The notes under the pieces are model-generated. The model saw nothing but the letters and a program-made list of their open reading frames with translations. It did not search any database and was not told the origin of the DNA. A stretch of DNA of 64,000 nt from Chlorogloeopsis sp. ULAP01 (lineage in GTDB: Bacteria > Cyanobacteriota > Cyanobacteriia > Cyanobacteriales > Nostocaceae): assembly GCF_030381805.1 (NCBI RefSeq), contig NZ_JAUDRH010000001.1, positions 372,001-436,000 of the forward strand, in the 5' to 3' direction. This document shows, piece by piece, positions 23,262 to 32,864 of this stretch. Positions within the stretch are counted from its first letter, which is position 1. Each line of letters starts with the position of its first letter. The position numbers and the translations under genes are program-made.

Positions 23262-26200
23262 ATGACCCCAATTATCAATTACTTCCGAGAAATTCCCCCT
23301 CAATGTGCGACAATCGTTGATGTTCTGCGCGATCGCAGTTTCCAAATGCCGCACGCACAAGCGTTCACTTTCCTTGAAGATGGAGAAACTCAGGAATTAA
23401 CGCTGACTTACTATGAATTGGATCGGCGCAGTCGGGCTGTAGCAGCTCAACTGCAAGCTCTTGGTTTGAGTGGGGAACGTGCTATATTACTGTATCCTCC
23501 CGGACTGGATTATCTAATAGCATTTTTTGGTTGTCTATATGCTGAAGTCGTGGCAGTTCCAGCTTATCCGCCTCGCAATCAACGTAAAACGCCCAGAATA
23601 CAAGCTATTACTATAGATGCACAGGCCAATGTTGCTCTCACCACAACAGCAATGCTACCCACATTACAATCAATATTCACACCAGATACAAAACAGGGAA
23701 ATTTTCGCTGGATTACAACTGATAACATAGCACAGGGTCTAGAAGATTGTTGGCAGCAACCTGCAATTAATGGAGATACTCTAGCATTTCTGCAATACAC
23801 ATCGGGTTCTACCGGCACACCAAAGGGAGTTATGCTCAGTCATGGCAACCTTCTGCACAACGCCGCCGTCACTTACCAACTCATGGAACATTCATCAAGC
23901 AGCAAGTTTGTCTCCTGGCTACCTGTTTATCATGATATGGGATTAATTGGTGGCATTTTGCAACCATTGTATGGTGCTTTCCCTTGCATCTTAATGTCGC
24001 CAGCATCTTTTCTGCAAAGACCTTACCGCTGGCTACAAGCGATTTCTCGTTACAAAGGCACCACGAGTGGCGGCCCTAACTTTGCCTATGAACAATGTGT
24101 TCAAAGAATTACTCAACAACAAAAAGAAACTCTTGACTTAAGTAGTTGGAGTGTCGCGTTCAACGGTGCTGAACCAGTCCGGCGAGATACCCTTGAGCAA
24201 TTTGCAACCACTTTTGCAGAATGTGGCTTTCGTGCAGAAGCATTTTATCCCTGTTATGGTATGGCGGAAGCAACATTGATAGTTTCTGGTGGGAGCAAAA
24301 AAGCCTTAGCTCAAGTCAGAACTGTAAATAAATCTGCACTTTCCCAAAACCAGATAGTCGAAGCAACTATTGAAAGTCAAGATATTCAAAGCTTTGTCAG
24401 TTGTGGCAAAGCAATTCCTCAACAGCAGATTGTAATTGTCAATCCTGAAACATTAACTCGTTGTTCATCAAATGAAGTTGGGGAAATCTGGGTATCCGGC
24501 CCTAGTGTTGGTCAAGGTTATTGGAATCGAACAGAAGAAACAAAAGAAACATTCCACGCCTATCTCAAAGACACGAAAGAAGGGCCGTTTTTACGCACTG
24601 GTGACTTAGGCTTTTTGCACAATGGCGAGGTTTTCATTACAGGTAGAGCAAAAGATTTAATTATTATTCGGGGTCGCAATCTTTACCCCCAAGATATAGA
24701 ATTAACAGCAGAACGCAGTCATCCATCATTACGTCTTGGTGCTAATGCAGCATTTACAGTCGAAGTTAGTAATGAAGAAAGATTAGTAGTTGTACAAGAA
24801 TTAGAGTTTCGCGCCAAGCCAAATTTCTCAGAAGTAACTAGTGCAATTCGGCAAGCAATTACCGAGGAACAGGAAGTACAAATTTATGGCGTAGTTTTAA
24901 TTAAACCGGGTAGTATTTCCAAAACTTCTAGCGGTAAAATTCAACGTCGTGCAACTCGCGCTCAATTTCAAAATGGTGAATTGAATATAGTTGAAAGTGA
25001 CATTCTCAAAATTAATGATATTGCTAGAAATGAAACTCAATTACGGCGTTCTGAACTGTTGGCACTTCCTCCAAGAGAATTTCAAGCGCTCCTAGAAAAT
25101 TATTTAACTGAACTGTTGGCAGGAGTACTTTCAATGGCCGCAGATGATATTAATATCCAAGAACCATTAAGCACGCTGGGGCTTGATTCTTTAAAAGTAT
25201 TTGAATTAAAAAATCAGCTTGAATTTGATTTAGAAATCGAAGTATCTGTAGCAGATTTTTTTGAAGGAATGAGTGGGCGATCGCTTGTCACCGAGATTCT
25301 CGCTCAAATGACAACAGATGCACTACCGTCATTATTCTTTATTCAACAAGATAAAAACACATCACATTATCCTCTATCTTTTGCCCAGCAGGGATTATGG
25401 TTTATCAATCAGCTAACTCCCGATACTCCTACATATAATATTCCTATAGTTATTAACTTTAAGGGTTGCATTAACTTAATAGCTTTACAGGATAGTCTGA
25501 ACGAAATTATTAGACGACACGAAGTATTACGCACAAGCTTTACAGTAAAAGATGGACAACCCGTTCAAGTTGTAAATGAAGCTGTAATCGTAACTTTATC
25601 GGTTGAAGATTTACGTTCTTTATCAGAGAATGAGCGTATCCAAGAAGCACAACGTTTGGTTACAGAGTTTGCACAACAGCCATTTGACTTATCTGCTCAA
25701 TCGCTTTTGCGTAGTAAAATTTTACAATTAAATGATAAAAATTATCAATTGTTAGTGACTCTGCATCATATAATTGCAGATGGTTGGTCTACCAGTATTT
25801 TGATTAAAGAACTAACTGCACTATATGAAGCATTCTCAACAGCCAAACTCTCACCACTTCCTAAATTACCAATTCAGTATCGAGATTTTGTTAATTGGCA
25901 ACGAAAATGGCTTGATGGCGAACGCACTCAATCATTATTGAGCTATTGGAAACAAAAGTTGCAGGATGAACTTCCTGTACTGAATTTACCAACAGACCGA
26001 CCGCGATCGCCAGTTCAAACTTTCAATGGCACTCAAGCGAAATTAGTTCTGTCTCAAACTCTGACAAAAGCACTGAAGAAACTGAGCCATCAAGAAGGCG
26101 TAACCTTGTTTATGACCTTGTTAGCGGCTTTTAAAACCTTGCTTTACCGCTATACAGGACAGACTGATATTTTAGTTGGTTCGCCAATAGCCAATCGTAA

Positions 26201-28577
26201 TAGAGCAGAAACTAAATCATTAATAGGATTTTTTGTCAATGTTTTAGTACTGCGTACAGATTTATCTGGCGATTTGAATTTTCAAGAGTTGTTGGCGCGG
26301 GTGAAATCAACGGCTTTAGAAGCTTACATTCACCAAGACTTACCCTTCGAAAAATTAGTAAAGGAATTACAGCCAAGCAGAGACCTGAGCTACAATCCAC
26401 TATTTCAGGTGATGTTCGTTCTCCAGAATCTGCCCAAACCCAATCTCAATCTAACGGATGTATCAGTTAATTATGAAGAAGGTTACAACGGTACATCTAA
26501 GTTTGATTTGACATTGTTTATGGAGGATTGCGAGCGAGGGTTAATTGCAACTTGCGAGTACAACACGGATTTATTGAATGCAGATACCATTAACCGGATG
26601 TTGGGACACTTCCAGACTTTGTTAGAAAGCATAGTTAGCGATCCCAAACAATATATTTCACAATTGCAGCTATTAACGCCATCGGAAATCCAACAGTTAT
26701 TAGTTGACTGGAATGATACCAAAACAGATTATCCGCAAAACAAGTGCATTCATCATTTATTTGAAGAACAGGTAGAAAAAACACCAGATGCGATCGCTCT
26801 GATTTTTGACAACCAAAAATTAACCTACCGAGATTTAAACAACCGAGCAAATCAGTTAGCACACTACTTACAAGAATTAGGCGTGAAGCCAGAAGTAATT
26901 GTAGGTGTCTGCATGAAGCGCAGCCCAGAAATGGTGATCGCATTGTTGGCTATTTTAAAAGCTGGCGGAGCCTATGTACCGCTAGATCCAGCCTATCCCC
27001 AGGAACGCTTGACTTTTATGCTTAAAGACAGTCAAGCAAAGGTAATGCTGACTCAAACGCATCTAGTTGAGTTGTTTGATAAACTGAATTTGCATATCGT
27101 CTGTACCGATAGAGATTTACAATTACTTAGCCAACAGAGTGCAGAAAATCTGTTTAGTGAAGTAAAAACCCATCACCTAGCTTATGTTATTTACACCTCC
27201 GGTTCTACTGGTATACCAAAAGGCGTTGCGATCGAACACCAAAGTTGTGTTGCATTATTAACATGGTCAAGAGAAGTCTTTACAGATAACGACCTGGCTG
27301 GAGTTTTAGCATCAACCTCTATTTGCTTTGATTTATCAGTATTTGAACTGTTTGTTCCCCTCAGTTGGGGTGGGAAAGTAATTCTTGTAGAAAATGCTTT
27401 GCATTTACCTTCCTTAGCAACTGAGGTTAGCTTGGTGAATACAGTCCCCAGCATCATTGCAGAATTATTGCAACTAGATGGTATTCCCTCTTGTGTGAGG
27501 ACAGTTAATCTGGCTGGTGAACCATTACAAAATCAACTGGTACAGCAGATTTATCAAAATCATCATATTCAGAAAGTTTTCAATCTTTATGGGCCTTCTG
27601 AAGATACGACCTATTCTACATTTACTCAGGTAAATAGAGATGAAAAAGTTACTATCGGTCGTCCCATCGCCAATACACAAATTTATCTCTTGGATAGTAA
27701 TTTACAGCCAGTTCCCATTGGTGTGCCAGGAGAAATTTATCTTGGTGGTGCAGGTTTAGCTAGAGGCTATTTAAATCGACCAGAATTAACAAAAGAAAAG
27801 TTTATATCTAGCCCGTTTAGTAATAAACTGGAATCACGGCTATATAAAACTGGAGATTTAGCTCGTTATTTACCAGATGGAAATTTAGAGTATTTAGGAA
27901 GAATCGATCATCAAGTCAAGATTAGAGGATTTCGGATTGAGTTAGGTGAAATAGAGAATGCACTGCTCAAACATCCAGTAGTGCGGGAAGTTGTAGTTTT
28001 GGCACGAGAAGATAAACAAGGCGATAAGCAATTAGTTGCTTATATTGTTGCTTTGCCAGAACAAATACCCACAGTGAATGAACTGCGAACTTATCTGAAA
28101 AAACTCTTACCTGAATATATGGTTCCTAGTGTTTTTATCTTCCTAGATACCTTACCACTATTGCCGAATGGAAAAGTAGACCGTCGTGCTTTACCTGTAC
28201 CAGAAGTAGTGCGTCCAACATTAACCACTACTTATAAAGCACCCCAGTCAGAAATGGAACAACAGATTGCGAAGCTATGGCAAGAGGTTCTACATCTCGA
28301 CAAAGTAGGTATTCATGATAATTTCTTTGACCTTGGTGGACATTCACTGCTGATGCTGAAAGTAAATAATGAACTGCGGGCAATTTTGCAGCAAGATATA
28401 TCAGTAGTGACAATGTTTCAGCACCCAACTATATACTCTTTAGCGCAATATTTAAGTCAAAATACAGAGGATGAGTTGGCTTTTGAAATGATACGCGATC
28501 GCGTGCAAAAACAAATAAAATCACTGAATAAACACAGCAAATTTAGGGCAAAGCAAAGTCAAAAATATTGTCAGTAA
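23262..28577 (+). CDS. Lipo-initiation NRPS: FAAL-ACP-C-A-PCP
   Basis: A 1771-residue starter protein. Residues 1-580 are a fatty-acyl-AMP ligase with YTSGSTGTPKG, WLPVYHDMGLIGG, CYGMAEATL and TGDLGF. It activates a free fatty acid and loads it on the ACP at about 636 (LGLDSLKVF). A condensation domain (about 703-1130, HHIIADGWS at 834) then acylates the first amino acid. The A domain (about 1160-1640) has the pocket D L F N N A L T Y, which I know as an alanine-type code in cyanobacteria (glycine is an alternative). The PCP (DNFFDLGGHSL) is near 1686. A basic tail closes the protein. It is the first gene of the + strand right block, so the product is a lipopeptide. The glycosyltransferase follows after 12 bases. 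Confidence 0.96.
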   Translation: MTPIINYFREIPPQCATIVDVLRDRSFQMPHAQAFTFLEDGETQELTLTYYELDRRSRAVAAQLQALGLSGERAILLYPPGLDYLIAFFGCLYAEVVAVPAYPPRNQRKTPRIQAITIDAQANVALTTTAMLPTLQSIFTPDTKQGNFRWITTDNIAQGLEDCWQQPAINGDTLAFLQYTSGSTGTPKGVMLSHGNLLHNAAVTYQLMEHSSSSKFVSWLPVYHDMGLIGGILQPLYGAFPCILMSPASFLQRPYRWLQAISRYKGTTSGGPNFAYEQCVQRITQQQKETLDLSSWSVAFNGAEPVRRDTLEQFATTFAECGFRAEAFYPCYGMAEATLIVSGGSKKALAQVRTVNKSALSQNQIVEATIESQDIQSFVSCGKAIPQQQIVIVNPETLTRCSSNEVGEIWVSGPSVGQGYWNRTEETKETFHAYLKDTKEGPFLRTGDLGFLHNGEVFITGRAKDLIIIRGRNLYPQDIELTAERSHPSLRLGANAAFTVEVSNEERLVVVQELEFRAKPNFSEVTSAIRQAITEEQEVQIYGVVLIKPGSISKTSSGKIQRRATRAQFQNGELNIVESDILKINDIARNETQLRRSELLALPPREFQALLENYLTELLAGVLSMAADDINIQEPLSTLGLDSLKVFELKNQLEFDLEIEVSVADFFEGMSGRSLVTEILAQMTTDALPSLFFIQQDKNTSHYPLSFAQQGLWFINQLTPDTPTYNIPIVINFKGCINLIALQDSLNEIIRRHEVLRTSFTVKDGQPVQVVNEAVIVTLSVEDLRSLSENERIQEAQRLVTEFAQQPFDLSAQSLLRSKILQLNDKNYQLLVTLHHIIADGWSTSILIKELTALYEAFSTAKLSPLPKLPIQYRDFVNWQRKWLDGERTQSLLSYWKQKLQDELPVLNLPTDRPRSPVQTFNGTQAKLVLSQTLTKALKKLSHQEGVTLFMTLLAAFKTLLYRYTGQTDILVGSPIANRNRAETKSLIGFFVNVLVLRTDLSGDLNFQELLARVKSTALEAYIHQDLPFEKLVKELQPSRDLSYNPLFQVMFVLQNLPKPNLNLTDVSVNYEEGYNGTSKFDLTLFMEDCERGLIATCEYNTDLLNADTINRMLGHFQTLLESIVSDPKQYISQLQLLTPSEIQQLLVDWNDTKTDYPQNKCIHHLFEEQVEKTPDAIALIFDNQKLTYRDLNNRANQLAHYLQELGVKPEVIVGVCMKRSPEMVIALLAILKAGGAYVPLDPAYPQERLTFMLKDSQAKVMLTQTHLVELFDKLNLHIVCTDRDLQLLSQQSAENLFSEVKTHHLAYVIYTSGSTGIPKGVAIEHQSCVALLTWSREVFTDNDLAGVLASTSICFDLSVFELFVPLSWGGKVILVENALHLPSLATEVSLVNTVPSIIAELLQLDGIPSCVRTVNLAGEPLQNQLVQQIYQNHHIQKVFNLYGPSEDTTYSTFTQVNRDEKVTIGRPIANTQIYLLDSNLQPVPIGVPGEIYLGGAGLARGYLNRPELTKEKFISSPFSNKLESRLYKTGDLARYLPDGNLEYLGRIDHQVKIRGFRIELGEIENALLKHPVVREVVVLAREDKQGDKQLVAYIVALPEQIPTVNELRTYLKKLLPEYMVPSVFIFLDTLPLLPNGKVDRRALPVPEVVRPTLTTTYKAPQSEMEQQIAKLWQEVLHLDKVGIHDNFFDLGGHSLLMLKVNNELRAILQQDISVVTMFQHPTIYSLAQYLSQNTEDELAFEMIRDRVQKQIKSLNKHSKFRAKQSQKYCQ

Positions 28578-28589
28578 GTAGGAATAATT

Positions 28590-29861
28590 ATGCGTATTAC
28601 TATTGTCACATGGGGCTCATATGGTGACGTTTTCCCTTACATTTCATTAGCATTGGGATTAAAGCGTGCTGGTCATGAGGTACGACTTGCTACTAATATC
28701 GGATTTGAAGAATTGGTTGAAGAATATGGATTAGAGTCTCTTCCAATGGACTGGAATATTAGAGAATATTTCGAGGGATTAGAGATGATTTTTAATTTCC
28801 CTCCTTTGGACATGATATTTCTTGGTACAAAACAATTACATAATGGTTTTCTAGCTGAATTATGGCGAGTTTGCCAACAATCAGAAGCAATTATTTTTAA
28901 TTCTTCAGCTTATCCATGCTATTATATTGCTGAAAAATTAGGTATACCTTGCTACGCAGCCCCTTTACAACCTTACCACCAAACGCGAGCTTTTCCTCAT
29001 CCTTTTGTGTTCAATGGAAAACCTTTAGGTAATATTTATAATTGGTTTAGCTATTCATTGTTTGATCAAGTTTTTTGGCAATTTATTCGACGACCAATCA
29101 ATCAATGGCGACAAAAAACGTTAAATCTGCCTCCTCTTCTTAGTGGGAAAGGTGTAATGCATCAAATGCAGCATCAAAAACTACCCTTTCTTTACGCTTA
29201 TAGTCCTGCTTCTTTGCCCAAACCGTCAGAATGGCCCGAGTCAGTAGATGTTACTGGATATTGGTTTTTAGATAGTCCTAGTAATTGGCAACCACCTCAA
29301 GATTTAGTGGATTTTTTAGCAGACGGTTCAGCGCCAGTCTATGTAGGTTTTAGTAACAAGGGAATTGGGGAACCAGAAGCACTGACCAAACTAGTTTTAG
29401 AAGCGCTAAAAATATCCGGACAACGAGGTATTTTACTTATTGGAGAAGATTTTATTGATAATGGAAATTTACCTGATTATGTTTTCCCAATAGAATGGAT
29501 ACCTTTTGACTGGTTATTTCCAAAAACAGCAGCAGTTGTACATCATGGTGGTTGTGGAACTGTTCATACTGCTTTACGTGCAGGAGTACCAAATATCATC
29601 ATTCCTGAGGATTATGACAATGTTTTCTGGGGCTATCGGATAGCGGAGTTAGGTGTAGCTCCTTTGCCAATTCCCAAAAACAAACTATCTGTAAAAAGGT
29701 TAGCTGCTGCTATTGAAACTGCTGTCAGCGACCAGAATATGCAAACGCGTGTAGCAGCACTGAGTAAAAAAGTGCAGGCTGAGAATGGTGTGCAGCGAGC
29801 TGTAGAAGTTTTTCATAAATATTTACCATCTCAGTTGCTATCACAAGCAAGCAGAAATTGA
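28590..29861 (+). CDS. Glycosyltransferase family 1 (UGT-like)
   Basis: A 423-residue GT-B enzyme of the family that adds nucleotide-activated sugars to lipids and natural products. The N-terminal acceptor half starts WGSYGDVFPYISLALGLKRA. The C-terminal donor-binding half has HHGGCGTVHTALRAGVP and the nearby PEDYDNVFWG, matching the UDP-sugar signature. There is no signal peptide. It is tightly linked to the FAAL gene and so probably decorates the lipopeptide, perhaps at a hydroxyl placed by one of the oxygenases. Sugar and site are unknown. Confidence 0.9.
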   Translation: MRITIVTWGSYGDVFPYISLALGLKRAGHEVRLATNIGFEELVEEYGLESLPMDWNIREYFEGLEMIFNFPPLDMIFLGTKQLHNGFLAELWRVCQQSEAIIFNSSAYPCYYIAEKLGIPCYAAPLQPYHQTRAFPHPFVFNGKPLGNIYNWFSYSLFDQVFWQFIRRPINQWRQKTLNLPPLLSGKGVMHQMQHQKLPFLYAYSPASLPKPSEWPESVDVTGYWFLDSPSNWQPPQDLVDFLADGSAPVYVGFSNKGIGEPEALTKLVLEALKISGQRGILLIGEDFIDNGNLPDYVFPIEWIPFDWLFPKTAAVVHHGGCGTVHTALRAGVPNIIIPEDYDNVFWGYRIAELGVAPLPIPKNKLSVKRLAAAIETAVSDQNMQTRVAALSKKVQAENGVQRAVEVFHKYLPSQLLSQASRN

Positions 29862-29862
29862 A

Positions 29863-30121
29863 TTTGTTAATTACAATACCTTCGCCAAAATAAGAGCCTA
29901 TAAAAATTTTGGCAAAACTGGCAAAATCATTCATATATAAGCGTAAGGCATACAAGATAGTTTGGACTCTCAAAGCCTTTGTCCTACGTGAAATACGCTA
30001 AAAAAGCTTTGCGAGAAAGCTGGAAGGAATTTTTAGGGCTGATTGTTTTTGCTCAGCTTCGCAGAAATGGGAGTTTGTACATCAACTTACCCTTATAAAT
30101 TGGCGAAGGTTTTGTTAATTA
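29863..30121. mobile_element. MITE-like element with terminal inverted repeats
   Basis: Direct repeats TTTGTTAATTA lie at 29863-29873 and 30111-30121. Just inside are inverted ends ACCTTCGCCAA (29878-29888, continuing to AATAAG) and TTGGCGAAGGT (30100-30110, preceded by CTTATAAA). The 220-base interior has no significant open frame. This is the layout of a non-autonomous transposable element with target duplication. It fills the gap between the glycosyltransferase and acyltransferase genes and may have separated an original operon. Confidence 0.6.
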
Positions 30122-30144
30122 AGTAATTTTGGAGTTGGTCAAAA

Positions 30145-31536
30145 ATGCTTACTAGCCCTTCTCGTCCTTGGCAGTTATTAGTAATTTCTGCTCAAACTGA
30201 ATCAGAACTAACAACTGCTACCGCAAACTTTGCAGATTATTTGAGACAGCATCGTGACTTGAATCTTGCGGATGTTGCTCAAAAATTGCAATGTGAACAA
30301 CAAACTTTTAAGCATCGGAGGATGATTGTTTGTCGGGATATAGAAGATGTTTTAGTTGCACTTGCAGATCCTAGACGAGTGCTTACCAACATTCAAGCAA
30401 CAGCAGAACGTCCTGTGGCCTTTATGTTTCCTGGACTTGGCACTCAGTATGTCAACATGGCTGTTGAACTTTACCAAGTTGAACCTGTATTTCGCGCCTG
30501 TGTTGATTACTGTTGTGAATTTCTCAAATCCTTGCTCGATCAAGATTTGCGGGATGTAATCTATCCCAATGGAAAACAAGAGCAGCAGTTACCTCAAGAA
30601 AATTCTTCCGGTTTGGACTTGCGAAAAATGTTAGGTCGCAGCCAGACACCAACCGATGCAAAAATAGCAACTGCAACATCTTTACTCAATCAAACCCACC
30701 TCGCTCAACTAGCCATTTTTGTCATCGAATATGCCTTAGCACAGCTATTAATATCTTGGGGCATTCGTCCCGCAACAATGATTGGTTATAGTATTGGTGA
30801 ATATGTAGCAGCGACTTTGGCAGGAGTTTTATCTTTAGACGAGGGTTTAAAACTGATTGCTGCTAGAGCGCAGATGATTCAGAAATTACCAAGTGGAGCC
30901 ATGCTTGCAGTTCCGCTTTCGCCAACAGAGATATCTCCCTTACTCAATGACAAACTCTCACTTTCTGCAGTGAATGGCCTATCTATGGGTGTCATTGCAG
31001 GTGAAACCGATGCTATAGAAGTTTTAGAACAACGGTTAACTAAGCAAGGTTTAGCTTGTCGGCGTTTAGAAACTTCTCATGCTTTTCACTCTCATATGAT
31101 GGAGGGTGCTAGTTCTGACTTACGTAAGTTAGTAACAACGTTTAATCTGCAAGCACCAAAAATTCCTTATATATCCAACGTCACAGGAACTTGGATAACA
31201 GCAGCAGAAGCGACGAATCCCGACTATTGGGTTAAACATATGTGTCAACCCGTGTTGTTTGCTCCCGGTATACAAGAGTTATGGAAACAACAATATCCAA
31301 TTTTGTTGGAAGTAGGCCCTGGACAAACTTTAGGTAGTTTTGCAATGCAATGTATAGAACATAATCCAGCAGTCAGTCAACTTATTTTGCCTTCTCTAAG
31401 ATATTCCTACGATAGGAAACCAGACTTAGCATTCTTGCTGAAAACATTAGGTAGGCTGTGGTTAACAGGAGTGCAAATAGATTGGGCGGAATTTTATGCT
31501 CAGGAGTCTCGTCCTTCTGTTCCTTTATCTGTTTAA
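30145..31536 (+). CDS. Free-standing acyltransferase derived from a modular PKS
   Basis: A 463-residue protein that is a complete PKS acyltransferase with its KS-to-AT linker (about residues 10-90) and post-AT linker (GRLWLTGVQIDWAEFYAQ, about 438-456), as if cut out of a modular PKS. The catalytic Ser is in IGYSIGEYV (about 214), the carboxylate-binding Arg in AARAQMI and the catalytic His in SHAFHSHM (about 315). Tyr replaces the usual His before the Ser; the AT of the PKS at 50595 has the same change and the same LDLRKMLGR insert, so the two are close relatives. It stands directly before the hydroxymalonyl-ACP-type genes and so probably transfers that extender unit in trans to the PKS at 36266, whose own AT is destroyed. 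HAFH is a malonyl-type motif, so plain malonyl is possible. Confidence 0.92.
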   Translation: MLTSPSRPWQLLVISAQTESELTTATANFADYLRQHRDLNLADVAQKLQCEQQTFKHRRMIVCRDIEDVLVALADPRRVLTNIQATAERPVAFMFPGLGTQYVNMAVELYQVEPVFRACVDYCCEFLKSLLDQDLRDVIYPNGKQEQQLPQENSSGLDLRKMLGRSQTPTDAKIATATSLLNQTHLAQLAIFVIEYALAQLLISWGIRPATMIGYSIGEYVAATLAGVLSLDEGLKLIAARAQMIQKLPSGAMLAVPLSPTEISPLLNDKLSLSAVNGLSMGVIAGETDAIEVLEQRLTKQGLACRRLETSHAFHSHMMEGASSDLRKLVTTFNLQAPKIPYISNVTGTWITAAEATNPDYWVKHMCQPVLFAPGIQELWKQQYPILLEVGPGQTLGSFAMQCIEHNPAVSQLILPSLRYSYDRKPDLAFLLKTLGRLWLTGVQIDWAEFYAQESRPSVPLSV

Positions 31537-31598
31537 ACGCAGAATAGCGCGGAGGTTCGCGCAGAGTAGCGCAAAGGTTTTTTCAAAAAGTTAAAACT
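31537..31598. repeat. Short interspersed repeat phrase
   Basis: The gap after the acyltransferase stop holds acgcagaatagcgcgg and cgcagagtagcgcaaagg, near copies of the phrase at 1518-1538. It looks like a degenerate dispersed repeat and has no coding signal. Confidence 0.35.
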
Positions 31599-32453
31599 AT
31601 GAACATTCAAACAGTAGGTGTTATTGGTGCGGGTGTAATGGGGGTAGGGGTTGCACAAAATCTCGCTCAAACAGGACATCAAGTTATTTTGATAGATATT
31701 TCTGAAGATATCCTGGATAAAGCTAAACATGAAATCAGGAATAATATCCGCTTTCAGAGTTTTTTCAAAAAAAGCCACAATACAGAAACTCCAGATAGTG
31801 TTTTTGAAAAAATAGAATTTTCAACCAACTATAAAATTTTAGAAAATGCAAATTTTGTAGTTGAAAATGCTACCGAAAAATGGGATATTAAAAAGGAGAT
31901 ATATCCCTTAATAGATTCTATTTGTCCAACAGATTGCGTATTTGCAGCTAACACATCAGCAATTCCCATTACCCGCATTGCTTCAGTTACCAAACGTGCC
32001 GATAGAGTCCTTGGTATCCACTTTATGAATCCCGTACCAATGAAGCCGATGGTAGAAATGATTCGTGGATATCACACTTCTGAGAAAACACTTGAGACAG
32101 CAAAACAAATGCTGGCTCAGATGGGGAAAGTATGCATCATTGTTAACGATTCACCGGGTTTTGTTTCCAACCGCGTGTTGATGTTAACTATTAACGAAGC
32201 TGTTTTTCTCTTGCAAGATCAAGTAGCTACAGCAGAAGATGTAGACAAAATCTTTAAAGGCTGTTTTGGTCATAAAATGGGGCCTTTAGAAACAGCAGAT
32301 TTGATTGGATTAGACACCATTTTATTTTCTATCGAAGTCCTATACGAAAACTTTAATGATAGTAAATACAGACCATGCCCCTTACTGAAAAAAATGGTAG
32401 ACGCTGGACTACATGGGAGAAAAAGTGGTAAAGGTTTTTACGCATATCAATAG
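31599..32453 (+). CDS. 3-Hydroxyacyl-CoA dehydrogenase-like protein (FkbK/ZmaG type)
   Basis: A 284-residue NAD-dependent dehydrogenase. The Rossmann motif is VIGAGVMGVGVA at residues 8-19. The catalytic region HFMNPVPMKPMVEM and the NDSPGFVSNR segment are those of 3-hydroxybutyryl-CoA dehydrogenases. In methoxymalonyl- and hydroxymalonyl-ACP pathways this type oxidises glyceryl-ACP at C3 to the aldehyde. Here it stands with a matching ACP, acyl-CoA dehydrogenase and FkbH-like protein, so that role is strongly implied over fatty acid metabolism. It follows the free acyltransferase by 62 bases. Confidence 0.9.
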   Translation: MNIQTVGVIGAGVMGVGVAQNLAQTGHQVILIDISEDILDKAKHEIRNNIRFQSFFKKSHNTETPDSVFEKIEFSTNYKILENANFVVENATEKWDIKKEIYPLIDSICPTDCVFAANTSAIPITRIASVTKRADRVLGIHFMNPVPMKPMVEMIRGYHTSEKTLETAKQMLAQMGKVCIIVNDSPGFVSNRVLMLTINEAVFLLQDQVATAEDVDKIFKGCFGHKMGPLETADLIGLDTILFSIEVLYENFNDSKYRPCPLLKKMVDAGLHGRKSGKGFYAYQ

Positions 32454-32468
32454 GAAATAGTAAGATTT

Positions 32469-32720
32469 ATGAACGAAATTCAAACTAAAATTAAAACTTT
32501 TTTTGCCAAATTTTTTGGCAATCATGATTTACAACCAGATGAAGATATTTTTGCTCTAGGTTTTGTCAATTCTATGTTTGCCATGCAACTTGTTTTATTC
32601 GTAGAGCAAGAATTTAATATTGCTGTTGAGAACGAAGATTTAGAGTTTGAAAATTTCCGCACAATCAACTCTATTGCAAATTTAATTGAACGTAAAACTA
32701 CTGTAATAATGCATAAATGA
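32469..32720 (+). CDS. Acyl carrier protein for extender-unit synthesis (FkbJ-like)
   Basis: An 83-residue discrete ACP. Around the attachment Ser it reads FALGFVNSMFAMQLVLFVEQ, with Asn-Ser-Met in place of the usual Asp-Ser-Leu. This VNS(L/M)FA pattern is typical of the ACPs that carry glyceryl, hydroxymalonyl and methoxymalonyl units (FkbJ, ZmaD). It is 15 bases behind the dehydrogenase gene. It should be primed with a glyceryl unit by the FkbH-like protein and later present the oxidised unit to an acyltransferase. Confidence 0.92.
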   Translation: MNEIQTKIKTFFAKFFGNHDLQPDEDIFALGFVNSMFAMQLVLFVEQEFNIAVENEDLEFENFRTINSIANLIERKTTVIMHK

Positions 32721-32864
32721 ATAATTAACATTTATTAAGTCATATAGCAAAGCTAGTTCTTCATTACTTATTATGTTGGGATTTTTATTAAAGTCCGTTC
32801 TAAAGACTGTTACTTTTGCTCAGTCAGGCTTACTAATTGGTAGATGTATCTTTCATAAGAAGTC

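Noticed and set aside
32500..32530. Palindrome ttgccaaatttttt ggcaa as an operator or terminator
   Set aside because: Lies within the coding sequence of the small ACP and arises from its residues; no independent support.
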